Shown here piece after piece: positions 20,632 to 30,367 of a DNA stretch of 30,367 nt. The notes under the pieces were generated by a model that had not been told where the DNA came from, did not search any database, and saw nothing but the letters and a program-made list of their open reading frames with translations. The stretch is taken from the NCBI GenBank assembly GCA_028571305.1, contig JAOXNS010111062.1:1-30367 (forward strand), in the 5' to 3' direction. The translations under genes and the position numbers were made by a program. The stretch's first letter is position 1. Every line of letters starts with the position of its first letter. The stretch comes from Magicicada cassinii (lineage: Eukaryota; Arthropoda; Insecta; Hemiptera; Cicadidae).

Positions 20632-22593
20632 CCGTCTGAGGCTCGGAAGGCATTTTCGATACCATCACTATTTCTTATAAAGCAATTTCAAATAATTTTT
20701 AATTTCATATTGTCAAAAGCATTCTTAACATTCAAAAGTGGTTTTATTTTCTTGGAAAGATGCCGCCTCTTCGATGCATCCCTAATTATAAGCGAAATAA
20801 AGGCCTATTCACTTGTGCTGAATTACAGTACAAGGTGCTGAGGTGTAACATGGTTCTAATCGAGTTACGTGTGTCTTGATGTAATGTAGACAGTGCAGAA
20901 TGGAGATGAAGAACAGTATGTAACAGAGACTACTGTCATAAGTAAATCCATTTGTGAATACTATACGCGCCAGGAAACATATTTAGAGAGCGGTATAAAG
21001 TTATCTTTGCTATCAGCAGTCAGGGGAATGGCATTCGACCCAGTTACGTAACAACACTTCTCGCGACAGGTGGTTGCCTGCATCAACGTAACGTTCACAT
21101 TGTATGTTTTTCAGGCCATATTAGGGTCACCATGCATAATTGTTAATCATTAACAGGTGTCAGTCAGTTCTTCTAGGCAGTCGATTGATTGCTTGTTTCG
21201 GTGATGACATGGCATTAAACAATAGAACACAAATATCACTCCGTAACAAATGGTTTCTAACGTTATGTGTAATAGTTAATTAGATGGGTTGGAACAAAAC
21301 AGTAAATAGTAGGCTATACGCCGGCAGTATCGGCGTAAAGTTAAACATAATTTAATAACGACATGAGTAGGTAGGCCTGTCTGATGTTGGAACCTGCGAC
21401 TCTTGACTTTTCTCAAAATCGGGTAACGACTTAGATACCCATGAAATATCATTACTAGTTTGGATTGATCAGCCAACAATAATATATAACTTTAAAAGTT
21501 TTTGTAAGAAATGCCGTTTCACACATGTTTTTGAAAACGCCTCATGTTTCGCCTGTACGGTTTATAGGCCTACTACATGTGCCAATATTTCGTGTTCCAA
21601 GAACAGTGGAAGTATAGTGATGGGATGTAGCGTTTGAGGTATGTAGGCCTATAGGTTTACAATCTAACATAAACAGATTAGATATCCTAATAATACACGA
21701 GTACAGCAGTGTAAAATGATGAAATCTTTATTACTTTTATCTTTATACTGTTGTTGGAATGTACTTTCTCGCGTTTGAGCCTTTACTGACCAAAATCCGT
21801 TGGATTATTATTAATTGACTAGTTTAGAACATGAGTTACCTGTCGAAAAACCATGATACTGATATTCTTTTTTTTGTATTGCACAGTGTACTATAGCTGA
21901 CTTTAACATCGGTTGAATATTAAAAACAAAACAAAAAACAGGCTCCTGTACAGTGTGATAATGGGAACCGAAGAACGTGGAAGTTCTGTGGCATCTTCGT
22001 ACCACTTCAGTACATAAATTATTCCTTCTGTTTCTGATGATGATTCCAAGTATATGTATACGATACGTGTGGTTTCTTTAAAAGTAGACTACAGTATACC
22101 GTAAAATAGTGTCTTTTTTCGTTTATTTATTTAGTCCACGGACGGGTTTTTTTTTTAGGAAAAGCTGGTTTTATTAATGCTTAAACTGAGTTGTGCATAT
22201 TGTTAACGAAGAGAGTGTTTTTCGGCTTAACTGAAACGTGCGTCCGAGCATGGGAGACTAAGGAGTAATTTTATTCGTGTAATAAATGAGTTTACCGATA
22301 CTCGATGGCATTTTTAATTTTTAGATCATATTTTACATATGAAACAATATTTTTTTTTAATTTTTCGGGTTTTATCGTATCGACAGTGTGTTTCGACATA
22401 TTTTGTTCTTTACAAGAATTTTGGTGAGTTGTTTCTTGTCAGGCGCAGCCCCGAAAAGTTATGTGATTTCATGTATGTGAGTTAAGAAGATTTAGGGAAT
22501 AGCTCACGATAGGTTGTTCATTCCTTAAGGGCATGTGCGTTCATATTTATCGTTTTAGTTTTCTGTACAAAATTATAGACTATTCTTTGTTTG
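20632..22593. other. Gene-free stretch before the LINE fragment
   Basis: Two TAGGCCTA octamers lie 79 bases apart (21565 and 21644), with a near match at 21372. A good acceptor-like site (tatgtttttcag, near 21118) is followed by an open frame of only about ten codons and no donor, so it is not called. Minus-strand frames at 21276 and 21811 have no motif. Confidence 0.4.
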
Positions 22594-23108
22594 CAGGCCA
22601 ACTTTATACAAGGCAAACGAAAACTCTGGTCAGGTCAACAGCCATTAGAATTAGTCCAGTAGATATCTCTGTATGGTTCAGAAGCTTGAACTCTTGCAAA
22701 AACAGATACCTCCCACTTTAAAAGTATTTGAACGGTCAGTAATAAAGAAACTTATGGCCGTGTAAAAAACGGAGAAATCTGTAGGTGATATAGTACGATT
22801 TAATAAATCCAGGAGAATTGGCTGGTTAGGTAATGTGAAGAGAGTGGGTAGACAGGTAACAAAGCGAATTCTGTATGGTCAGGTGGGTGAAGTGAGGCTG
22901 GTAGGATGGAAAGGCGATGACTGCAAGTTTTGGGAAGCAGGTGGGAGCGGTGGAAGCAGATTTGGGAAGGATGGGAGTCGGGAATTGGAGACGCCTGGCA
23001 GGAAAAAGAAGTGAGTGCAGGTGAATAATGGAGAAAGCCAAGGTCCACGTACGACTGTATCGCTGTAGAAAAAGAAGGCACATTAATAGAATATTGATTG
23101 AGAGATAA
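22594..23108 (+). mobile_element. LINE (non-LTR retrotransposon) ORF2 C-terminal fragment, decayed
   Basis: Three blocks in order match the region after the reverse-transcriptase catalytic core in many animal LINEs. Block 1 has LYGSEA followed by TGA (22687-22689) where the family has Trp, as in YGSETWTL. Block 2, in another frame, reads FERSVIKKLMAV, a TAA at 22763-22765, then DIVRFNKSRRIGWLGNVKR, matching FER..LRKI...D..R.IK..RLRWLGHV.R. Block 3, shifted again, reads VEADLGRMGVGNWRRLAGKR, then TGA at 23022-23024, then IMEKAKVHVRL, matching DDVE.DL..MGV.NWR..A.DR..W...V.EAK. Two frameshifts and at least three stops make it dead. The catalytic YADD region is not present, so this is a 5'-truncated copy. 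The clade cannot be fixed from this part alone. Confidence 0.85.
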
Positions 23109-23306
23109 AACGGTTAAAAATGTAATGTGTAGGTTAATAAATCCCCCCTCCCCGGCAAAATTATGTCAGCGGCAGCTTGTTTGTTTCATGGTGGGATAGT
23201 CTCTTTTGGTTTTCTATAGCCTACAAAATTAAGAAATAATTGCTGCTTGAAATTGATCGTTGAGACGATTTAAGTATTGTAGTAATCTGCGTATGTAGCT
23301 GAGAGG
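23109..23306. other. Downstream flank of the LINE fragment
   Basis: No clear poly-A tail or target-site duplication is visible. A C-rich run (cccccctcccc) lies near 23142. The 3' boundary of the LINE is therefore uncertain. Confidence 0.4.
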
Positions 23307-23416
23307 AAACAGACGAGCATTGCAAATGTGTGCGTGCGCTTCCACATACCGTAGGTGCGCAGATTTATACGCTCTAGTTCTGAGTGAGGCATCTGGCTTC
23401 CGTTGCTCGTCTGTTT
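23307..23416. repeat. 13-bp perfect inverted repeats 110 bp apart, MITE-like
   Basis: aaacagacgagca at 23307-23319 is the exact reverse complement of tgctcgtctgttt at 23404-23416. An extra GG/CC pair is visible just outside, offset by one base. The 84-base interior is not self-complementary. The size and ends are MITE-like, but no target-site duplication is evident in the flanks, so a structured regulatory element or chance pairing remains possible. Confidence 0.45.
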
Positions 23417-24221
23417 ACCGTTTTCGGGACCTATTATTAACTACACTACTATGAACAGGCCTAAATGACGAAATCGTGTCGGAAGCTGAACGTCGTAGTA
23501 TACATGGAAGGAATATCCTGTTTATGAACTTGTCTGCGTGTTCGTAGTTGTAAAAATTTGCTTCTCCCCTTTCAGAATGTTTTTCGAACTAAGTCGTTTG
23601 TTTTTTTACCTTTGTGTAAGCTTCTTCCTCTTTTACCTAATGTTAATTAGCGGTAAAAGAGCTCAGTTGAATTAAAGCCAGCACAGTGCAGCCCTTCTTT
23701 ATTTCTTCAAACCACAGTTAATAAATGTGAGTGCTTGCTTCGCTAAGTAAAATGTCGAAAGATGTGGAGATGTGGAGGGTTTGTATCCCCCTTTCTGTAC
23801 GTGTGGTGTGTGGGGTCATTGTTTAATATAATAAATCTGCAAATTGATGATGGATGTGCAGAGTTATTTGACTTTTTCGGTTTTAAGAATGAGGACTGTG
23901 TAAGTAGTTTTAGATGCAAATAAGTATTTTCAAAAACTGGTAGTATTGTATAAATACTATAAAATTCTTAAAATTACAAGTATTTCATTCTTGCAGTAAG
24001 GACCTGGATTGTAAATCCTATGACAGTAGTTGTTTTTCGTGTAGTGAATTCCAGAAAGAGATTGAGAAGAAAGAAAGGAGCAGAATGATTTTTATAGTGT
24101 CATGTCACTTTATGAACTGAATAATTAGGCTCCAGTGTTTGTTAACTATTTTGTAGCGCGTTTTTTTTTTAATTAACTGTATTCGTCTCTCTGTAACATC
24201 TAATCGTTGATAAACGATATC
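23417..24221. other. Gene-free stretch with a strong hairpin
   Basis: A perfect 10-bp inverted repeat, ctcttttacc (23628-23637) and ggtaaaagag (23652-23661), has a 14-base loop. No open frame or mobile-element motif was found. Confidence 0.45.
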
Positions 24222-24260
24222 AATATAAGTAATCGGAATATAAGTATAAGAATATAAGTA
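24222..24260 (+). repeat. Short tandem copies of aatataagta
   Basis: The 10-mer aatataagta occurs at 24222, 24237 and 24251, spaced 14-15 bases apart. Confidence 0.7.
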
Positions 24261-25736
24261 TTTGGAAGCGATTGCTTGACATTTAAAGGAAGTATCAAGT
24301 TTATTTGGTCTAGTGGCTCTTTAAAACGAAACTTGTGAGTGGTCACTTGGTATTCTTTAATTTTTTTATTAGTGGGCCATAGGCTGCGTTCTCTGTAGAG
24401 CTGGTTGTATTTGATGTTGTTTAGAACTTTGATACAAAATAACCATTACTTTAGCGGAAGTATAAATTGGTATAAAATGTAAAGTATAATATAATAACAT
24501 ATTTATATTTGTATACGTAGACTATATCATATTTGTAGGGTCAGGTAAAGATAGTAGAAATATTTTGTAATGTATATTTTATTATTTATTACTATTTAAT
24601 GATTACAGATAGCAACTCAGGTATTGATTGCATTGCGTGAATAATAAGGTACGTATAAATGAGCGACTTGTTGATGTAGTCGTTTACACGGAAGTTGTAA
24701 AACATCTCTCCAAGATGCTGTTAGCAAAACGTAAGCTTTTAGTTTCTTGAGTATGTGGTATACTATATTAAATAGCCTATCTACTTTGGAGAATTTTATT
24801 CCAAGTCATAGGCGTATCTGATTTCTTGGGTTTTCGTTAATTGGCCCACAAGTATATTATAACGTTACTTACGTATTGTTTTACTTTATTTTGTAATGCA
24901 CTACGTGAACTTCTGTCGGGCTGCTGTGGAACGATGCTTCGATACCGTTGTGTTGACCGAGGCTGCATAGTCTGAAAAGTTTTGATCTTTATGAGAGGCT
25001 TCAGAATTGTTTAAACTTTCAGGTTCTAGTATTTGGAAATAGAAAATTTTTCGTTTAAGAGATATCAAAGCCATTTTACTAACCACATTACAGGGTCGTT
25101 AGAAGCTAGCGTTTTGACAGCGTAAAGTGGAAAAAACTTCCGGACGATGCATTAATCAAGGAACCCGTCTCGTTATCGGTAATTATTTGTTGATTTTTGT
25201 TCGTGAGGTACTGTTGTTAATGTTGTTACGCTATCAATTGTTATCACTTCCTAGAATGGAATAGATTGTTCATTGAATAGCCGTTATCTTTATATTGTCT
25301 ATTAAATTTTAATGAGATGCAGAAAAAGCTCTGTGTTGACAGACAGTTTCAATCTATCTACAGATAAGAGAAGTTTAGTTGAATTGTGAACTGCGTGACA
25401 TTTAGGTCTTTCGTTGTGCGTTTAGTGTTCCAGTGAAATCTGAATGCAGTTTTGTTGTGTTCCCAGATCAACTGTGACCTCTTCGAATAAGGTTCTTACT
25501 GTATTCGTATATTTATTTTAGTACATAAAACTTTATGGATTTTGTTTCTTTGAAATTGTTAACTTTATGTAAATATTCTGGTATTTATACAGACGAAATA
25601 CGCGCAGTGTAGTTGTGTATGAATGAAGAGTTTTGTTAACAAAGAAATCACTGAGAGTTTTTGTTTGAGTTGTTTATTATTAGCCTCAGTTGGGCTGAGA
25701 AAAGATTTATTTCAGGGTCATAATTATAAATACACT
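24261..25736. other. Gene-free AT-rich stretch
   Basis: A 61-codon minus-strand frame (24901-25086) has no recognisable motif. No RNA gene, repeat family or splice pair is supportable. Confidence 0.4.
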
Positions 25737-25785
25737 TATATATATATATATATTATTTGTGTGTGTGTGCGCGCGCGCGCGTGTG
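25737..25785. repeat. Composite (TA)8 / GT / GC dinucleotide tract
   Basis: A (TA)8 run (25737-25752) is followed by 27 strictly alternating bases (25759-25785) that pass from GT to GC and back to GT. This is the longest Z-DNA-type tract in the window. Confidence 0.9.
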
Positions 25786-26383
25786 ATTGCAGGACTGCAG
25801 AGTTTTTAGTGATCATTGCTCCTCCTGTCTTATTCATATTCATGTAAGTCTCATGTATTACGCTCCTTATTTTTAGGTGTATTATTACGGAATTTTAGGT
25901 TTTGGCCTAATGTTTTCATTGTTTTCTTCCCACTTTTGTAATCCTATGATATTTCGTACCACGTACGTTACGTCACTACTTCTTGTTGTAGTATTTATAA
26001 CTATTCATTTACTCTGTATCTCTTTGTACATATTTTGTAGCTCTCTGTTGGGTATAAATACAGCACGAAGAAACGTCTCCGGAAAACATATGAACGTAAG
26101 AAGATTATACGAATCTTTCAGTATCTTACACGTTCGTTTTTAGACTAGGGATTGTCATGTGTGCTACGAAAGACGGAAACTTTTCTCTTTCGGCGCACGT
26201 GTACAAGACCCAGAAATAATTTTTAAAAAGTAACCTCTAAACTCTAAAACTTTTTGTTGGAGGCGACTTTCAATTAGTGAGTTGTATATCATTACTTGGA
26301 CTATTTTTTCTGCTATATAATAAAGTTGGCTTCAGAGAATTGAGCGATTTCATTATCACATTACATTAGTATTACATTGGCGG
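25786..26383. other. Gene-free stretch
   Basis: An 88-codon plus-strand frame (25877-26143) is hydrophobic but ends in unremarkable sequence. It has no promoter or splice context, and T-rich DNA alone gives this Phe/Leu-rich look. Confidence 0.4.
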
Positions 26384-26429
26384 TGGTGCAGCTGGTGGAT
26401 GTGTATCGTTAATTATTGGGTCGAATTGA
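26384..26429 (+). mobile_element. Possible SINE head with A- and B-box-like strings
   Basis: tggtgcagctgg (26384-26395) fits the polymerase III A box and ggtcgaattga (26419-26429) resembles the B box. The gap of 23 bases is shorter than in tRNAs. No cloverleaf closes, so it is at most a decayed SINE. Confidence 0.3.
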
Positions 26430-27327
26430 AATAAATATTTTTGAGTAATCAATTCGTCCAGGAATACTGCAATGAACAAATTTCATTTCGTATGTGAAGT
26501 TTTTTTAGTTACAAGAACATACTGTTCAGGTGATCAATATTAATTTTGTAATGATTTTAGTTTAGAACTACCCCGACCAAAAGACCCAACGAACCTTCCA
26601 TGTCTGTAGAAGTTGTGTACGGTCTCGTGGAGAAGAGGTTGATTAAAGCAGCCGAACCACTGGTGCAACGCACGACGTGTCTCGAAAGTAACTGAATCTA
26701 GACCGCGTTATCACTTTATGAGATATCACAATAGTTTTCAAAATCCCATTGTCTTCATTTATAATTATGTATTTTAATTAAGTTTGGTTTGTTGATAACC
26801 TGCAGTTACTTTAATGAATAATACAGTGTGTCAACTTTGCTTCCGTTAGCGACATTTTCGGATGTAATTCGTGTATTCTTGATATTTTCACCTTCTGATA
26901 CTGCCAGCTTGCCGAACGTTTTATATACTGTAGTGAAATTTATGTAAATCTGTTTACGTCTGCTTCATAATAATAATAATAATAACAAGCTGATGGTTTG
27001 CAAACTTCGGGTGATATAAAAATATTTATGTAAAATGTACTGTAATATAATAAGTGTAATAACATGTATGGGTTTTGGCTCGCAAGAACATATTTCGGTA
27101 AGATATTAACAGTTTTTTTGTTTAGACTACAGTAATTTGTTAAAGATTTACTAGCGAGTACATAAATATTCTCTGCAAACTCTCCTTCTTTCTCTTCTAT
27201 ATCGAGTTAAGGTGTCAAGCATTATGGTTATTCGGTTATTTTACTTTGCCTTTGAATACTTATGTTCATCTAGACGGCTTTATTAGCCTACGCAGGCTAG
27301 CTATAAGGGGGACTGCCTTCTTTGACG
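26430..27327. other. Gene-free stretch with a TAA microsatellite
   Basis: A (TAA)n run of about six units lies at 26967-26985. No coding frame or element was recognised. Confidence 0.4.
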
Positions 27328-27356
27328 TACTGGCCGGCCAGTAAGGATTTTTCCTT
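27328..27356. repeat. 16-bp perfect palindrome next to a 5-bp hairpin
   Basis: tactggccggccagta (27328-27343) is a perfect palindrome. It runs into aagga-tttt-tcctt (27343-27356), a second hairpin. Together they form an unusual double cruciform. No family is recognised. Confidence 0.6.
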
Positions 27357-28494
27357 AATCCTCTTCAGTCTGCTACATAAAGCGTATCCATTGTGTGCCT
27401 TCTACACTGCGATGACGTGACTAACGTGTTCTAGGATGCATGAGTAGTGTTTATTGGCAGAGCTGATTCGAACACTCGAACTTCTGATCCTTCGTCAGGA
27501 AACAGTAAACATTACTTGGAGTTTTGTTTCTGTATAAGCACCGACCGCCTACACTGACCCCGACGCCTGTTACGAGCCTTTCATCCCCGCATTCAAAATT
27601 ATTGTTTTAAATTATAATGCAAAATTGTGTTTCTTTGTAATCGTCTCTTTAATTCCTGGTTCGAGAAACGCTGCTAGAAACGTTGTACGTGTTTTTGGAG
27701 GTACGAAAAATCTAAACTGGATAAAAGCTTTAGAGAGAAACGAACAAATTACTGATTACATTTTGAATTGTACTAAATATGTAATGAAGATGTACACGTG
27801 AGTATGATGAGGGGGGAGCCTCGTGGCTACTGTCTTGGGTGTGTCGCACAACGGAATAATAAATTTTGTGTGTTGCTATGTGAAGGTCATTGTCAGCGTC
27901 GCCACAATCAGTTATTTCCGGTGATAAACACTTCTTACACTAATTGTTGTGAAATAACAGATGTACGGCTCGGAATTTGTGGGGGGGCAGCAACACCCCG
28001 TAAAGTTTATTAATTTTTTTTAACCTATTATGTGTATAATTTTGAGTTGAGTAATTTGAGAAAATGTTCAAGAGTTGAGTAACTAAGATAAAGTAAAAAT
28101 TATTTCGTTTATTTGGTAAGTCATTATTCTTTTCTATGACTCTTGAATTGTTGAAAAGACACAAAGATTACTTACAAGCGTTTCAGATGTGGTGTGTGGG
28201 AAAGCTGAAGATTTTATTGGTGAAGGATTTCAAATGATTTGCCTACATGAGAAAAGAACGTTGCGTGAAAGTCTCACTACAAGAAAATGTACGCCAGAGG
28301 CATTTACTTAGGTAAAGTAAGTGTATTACTGGTATTTGATAGAATTGTCGGTGTGAGTTACGCTAGGGGAATAATGAACGAGATATGGTGGATATAGTCT
28401 CTGGTAACATAGATTTAAATCCGTGAAAGAGAAAAAATATACATTTGCAGAATTAATTAATATTGTGATACAAGTCCTTATATTGGCAAAAGGC
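27357..28494. other. Gene-free stretch before the ribozyme-like element
   Basis: A gattcgaac string near 27466 recalls a B box on the minus strand in reverse, but no A box is found. Overlapping 70-74 codon frames at 27798-28164 carry no motif. Nothing else is supported. Confidence 0.4.
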
Positions 28495-28660
28495 TCAGCC
28501 ACAGTACTGTGGCTGACTGACATCTTGTCAGCATTTTTGATGACCTTTCACTGAAGATGGCCTCCAGAGGTGAGGCCGAAACGTCTGATTACACTGATAG
28601 CATTATTCAGCATGAAGATTTCGGAAGACCACGGCCTTACAGCCCGGATAATAATTTAAA
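28495..28660 (+). mobile_element. Penelope-like retroelement remnant (non-coding end with ribozyme-like fold)
   Basis: A 22-bp perfect palindrome centred on cacagtactgtg (28495-28516) is followed by a hammerhead-like fold (28526-28599). After that comes a conserved-looking tail with ggaagaccacggccttac near 28623. Penelope-like elements are known to carry hammerhead ribozyme motifs in their terminal regions, so this combination suggests one. No reading frame for the element is present. It is a non-coding fragment, and other retroelements that carry hammerheads are possible sources. Outer boundaries are approximate. Confidence 0.55.
28526..28599 (+). ncRNA. Hammerhead-ribozyme-like motif (type I)
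   Basis: The core ctgaaga (28551-28557) fits CUGANGA. Stem II pairs ggcct (28559-28563) with aggcc (28573-28577). GAA follows at 28578-28580, then A-C-G-T-C, so the predicted cleavage point is after C 28585. Stem I pairs tca (28548-28550) with tga (28586-28588) and, beyond an internal loop, tgtcag (28526-28531) with ctgata (28594-28599, one wobble). Helix III is only about two base pairs, as described for the minimal hammerheads of Penelope-like elements, which are thought to act as dimers. One extra T (28558) precedes stem II. Activity is unknown. Confidence 0.6.
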
Positions 28661-28798
28661 TATTAGTGTTTCTGTTTATTCGTATTTTAAACTTAATATT
28701 AACTAACATTAAAGAAGGTACATGTTTTATTACCACAGTAGGCTCACTCAAATGCTTGAATCCTGACATTTTGTCCCGTTTCACCCCAAGGTTGAAAC
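28661..28798. other. Short AT-rich spacer
   Basis: A plus-strand open frame crosses into the following repeat and has no motif. Confidence 0.35.
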
Positions 28799-28841
28799 GG
28801 ACCAATCAAAGGACCAAGGACAAAGGACAAAGGACCAATCC
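28799..28841 (+). repeat. Short tandem and flanking repeats of an AAGGAC unit
   Basis: The block contains several aaggac(c/a)a units. It is flanked by two exact copies of ggaccaatc at 28799-28807 and 28832-28840. Confidence 0.75.
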
Positions 28842-29300
28842 TTTAAAGATTTAACAGCCGTTAAGTCACCCATTAAGGATTTAACGTAAGATAAATTCAC
28901 GTAGCTCCGCCGAAGTAATGGGCGTTAAAATCGTTGGTTAACGGAATATTTTTGAGACCGATAAGTAACTAACTCTCATAGAAGCAGGAGTAGCTAATCT
29001 AAAAATTTTGTTCGGCGTCAACGTTGTTCTTTGTGAAGTAGTAAATCGTGTATTTTAAATAAAATGATGAAAGGCCACAACTGACTTATAGATTTAAATA
29101 AAATATGTAGGCCTATGTAAAAATTTGTTCATAATACCAGTTTAAATACGTAACCACTAGTATATATTTTAAGTATTATTTTTTCAACATTTTTTAATTA
29201 CATGTTTAAAATTTTTCAAATTTTATATATTTTTGTCCAGCCAGTAAGAACAACTAATCTGAAGAAACTTAAATTGCAAAATGAAACTAGGGAAAAACCT
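28842..29300. other. Gene-free stretch with short gatttaac repeats
   Basis: gatttaac occurs twice (near 28847 and 28878) around ccgttaagtcacccattaag. This may be the end of an unidentified interspersed repeat. TAGGCCTA occurs at 29108. Confidence 0.35.
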
Positions 29301-29324
29301 ATAATATATAGGTCTATATATTAT
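29301..29324. repeat. AT-rich inverted repeat
   Basis: The arms ataatatata and tatatattat pair perfectly around ggtc, giving a cruciform-prone site. Confidence 0.7.
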
Positions 29325-30367
29325 ATAATAAAAACATAATTAAAATTAAGTTACCAGTATGCTGTAGTCAACGTTCTCCTTGTTGAAATTATATAGTTAT
29401 TTTATTTATTTTATTTTTTTCAAAGCTCATAAATAAAAGTGAAATAACTGATTTCCTCACGTAGGCTACATCGTGATTTGTATTTATTTGTAATAATTAT
29501 TTCTTTAAACTCTTATTCTCTTCATAAAATTAAATATAGCTTGTGATTCATTGTCACTAACGTTAAAGTTCGCTTAAGGGTCGTTTTGTCACCCAGTTTT
29601 AATATATCTTCACGATCAGTGTTCATTTTAATATTAAATCCTTAACCCTCTGTAAATAGAAGCTCAACTACAATAGTAGAAGACAACTGCAATCATGACT
29701 ATTGGGGACGGAAAAAGGCTAATTACTGGTGAAAATGGATGGGTTTAAAAATGAAAGCACGGACCTATCGTGAATTGCTTGAAAGAGATCTACAAGTGCC
29801 GCCCGAGCCATTCGCTTGTTGTACCACGATGGTTCCATTATGTTATAATTAATCTGTAAAGGCAGTGGACTCTTCACCCTAACAGGTAGATGTATGGAAG
29901 ATGTAGGTATTTGATAGTTTGTACAGAAAATTGAGAGGGAATTGACGGTACGTTGTATAGCTGTAGAATGTAACATAAGTAATTTGACGAACTATCTGTC
30001 GAACTCTGGAGAACGGTGGGGACAAATGACACGTCGATGTAGGGATAGGCGTTCGTACCCGAGGAATTGTGGTTAATAAGGATGAGAGCAGGATTTTCAC
30101 ATGTTGCGTAAATACGTCATATGCTGTAATGCCTCTTAGAGTCGTCAAATGATAAAGTATCGTTGGGTTCTTCTCTGGCGTCACACTCTTGACACCGCAG
30201 TGATAAAATTATCGGGCGATATTATGTAAATGCACCCTGACTTGCTGTACAGCGGCATATATAGGCAGCGCGGACATGAGTCTGTGTTGATTCCTGTGAG
30301 AGATTGTAAATTCAACTTGTTTTCTGAGAGAGAGAGTTGTTTCTTCGGACACATCTCCATCTCTACC
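29325..30367. other. Terminal gene-free stretch with weak open frames and a TATA-like string
   Basis: Two overlapping minus-strand frames (29719-29976, 85 codons; 29879-30184, 101 codons) are among the longer frames of the window. They show no motif, signal peptide or splice context. On the plus strand a TATA-like string (catatatagg, 30256-30265) is followed by a GC-rich ggcagcgcgg and later a GA-rich run (about 30328-30336). This could be a core promoter of a gene or mobile element starting at the window edge. Confidence 0.35.

Noticed and set aside
22800-23083. Two minus-strand open frames of 85-93 codons, Ser/Pro/His-rich
   Set aside because: They are antisense shadows of the LINE fragment, whose plus-strand motifs explain the composition.
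25877-26143. 88-codon hydrophobic frame as a membrane protein
   Set aside because: T-rich DNA gives Phe/Leu-rich frames by composition. There is no promoter, splice context or family motif.
27440-27490. Minus-strand tRNA or SINE suggested by gattcgaacactcgaac
   Set aside because: Only a B-box-like string is present, and no A box or acceptor stem was found.

Overview
This is animal nuclear DNA, most likely from an arthropod with a large, repeat-rich genome. It is AT-rich, has no operon-like gene packing and no long reading frames, and it carries dinucleotide microsatellites together with decayed remnants of several animal transposon families. A cockroach, termite or other large-genome insect is a guess from repeat style only. 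I find no complete host gene. The window reads as intergenic DNA or the inside of one or more long introns.

Layout from left to right. Positions 1-724 hold a short acidic open stretch. Positions 725-1135 hold the 3' part of a dead mariner transposon on the minus strand, with a recognisable terminal repeat and TA target. A nearly identical repeat of about 150 bp occurs twice in the same direction, at 1513-1661 and 3545-3702. From about 3.7 to 16.4 kb there is mostly unannotatable AT-rich DNA with small tandem repeats, hairpins, alternating purine-pyrimidine tracts and a (CA)27 microsatellite at 13629-13682. Positions 16400-16632 hold the N-terminal part of a PIF/Harbinger-type transposase with one frameshift.

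Near 17.5-17.65 kb, a tRNA-like (SINE-type) promoter signature is followed directly by ATG, a hydrophobic leader and a perfect splice donor. Either a SINE or a signal-peptide exon could explain this stretch. A 142-codon open stretch with no methionine lies on the minus strand at 18631-19056. A broken LINE reverse-transcriptase C-terminus lies at 22594-23108 on the plus strand. At 28495-28660 there is a palindrome followed by a hammerhead-ribozyme-like fold, of the kind known from Penelope-like retroelements.

Nothing here forms a pathway or a defence-like gene system. The most distinctive signals are the ribozyme-like fold, the over-represented palindromic octamer TAGGCCTA (seven copies), the possible signal-peptide exon, and the repeated Z-DNA-type tracts. 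All family assignments come from reading translated motifs by eye and were not checked by database search.
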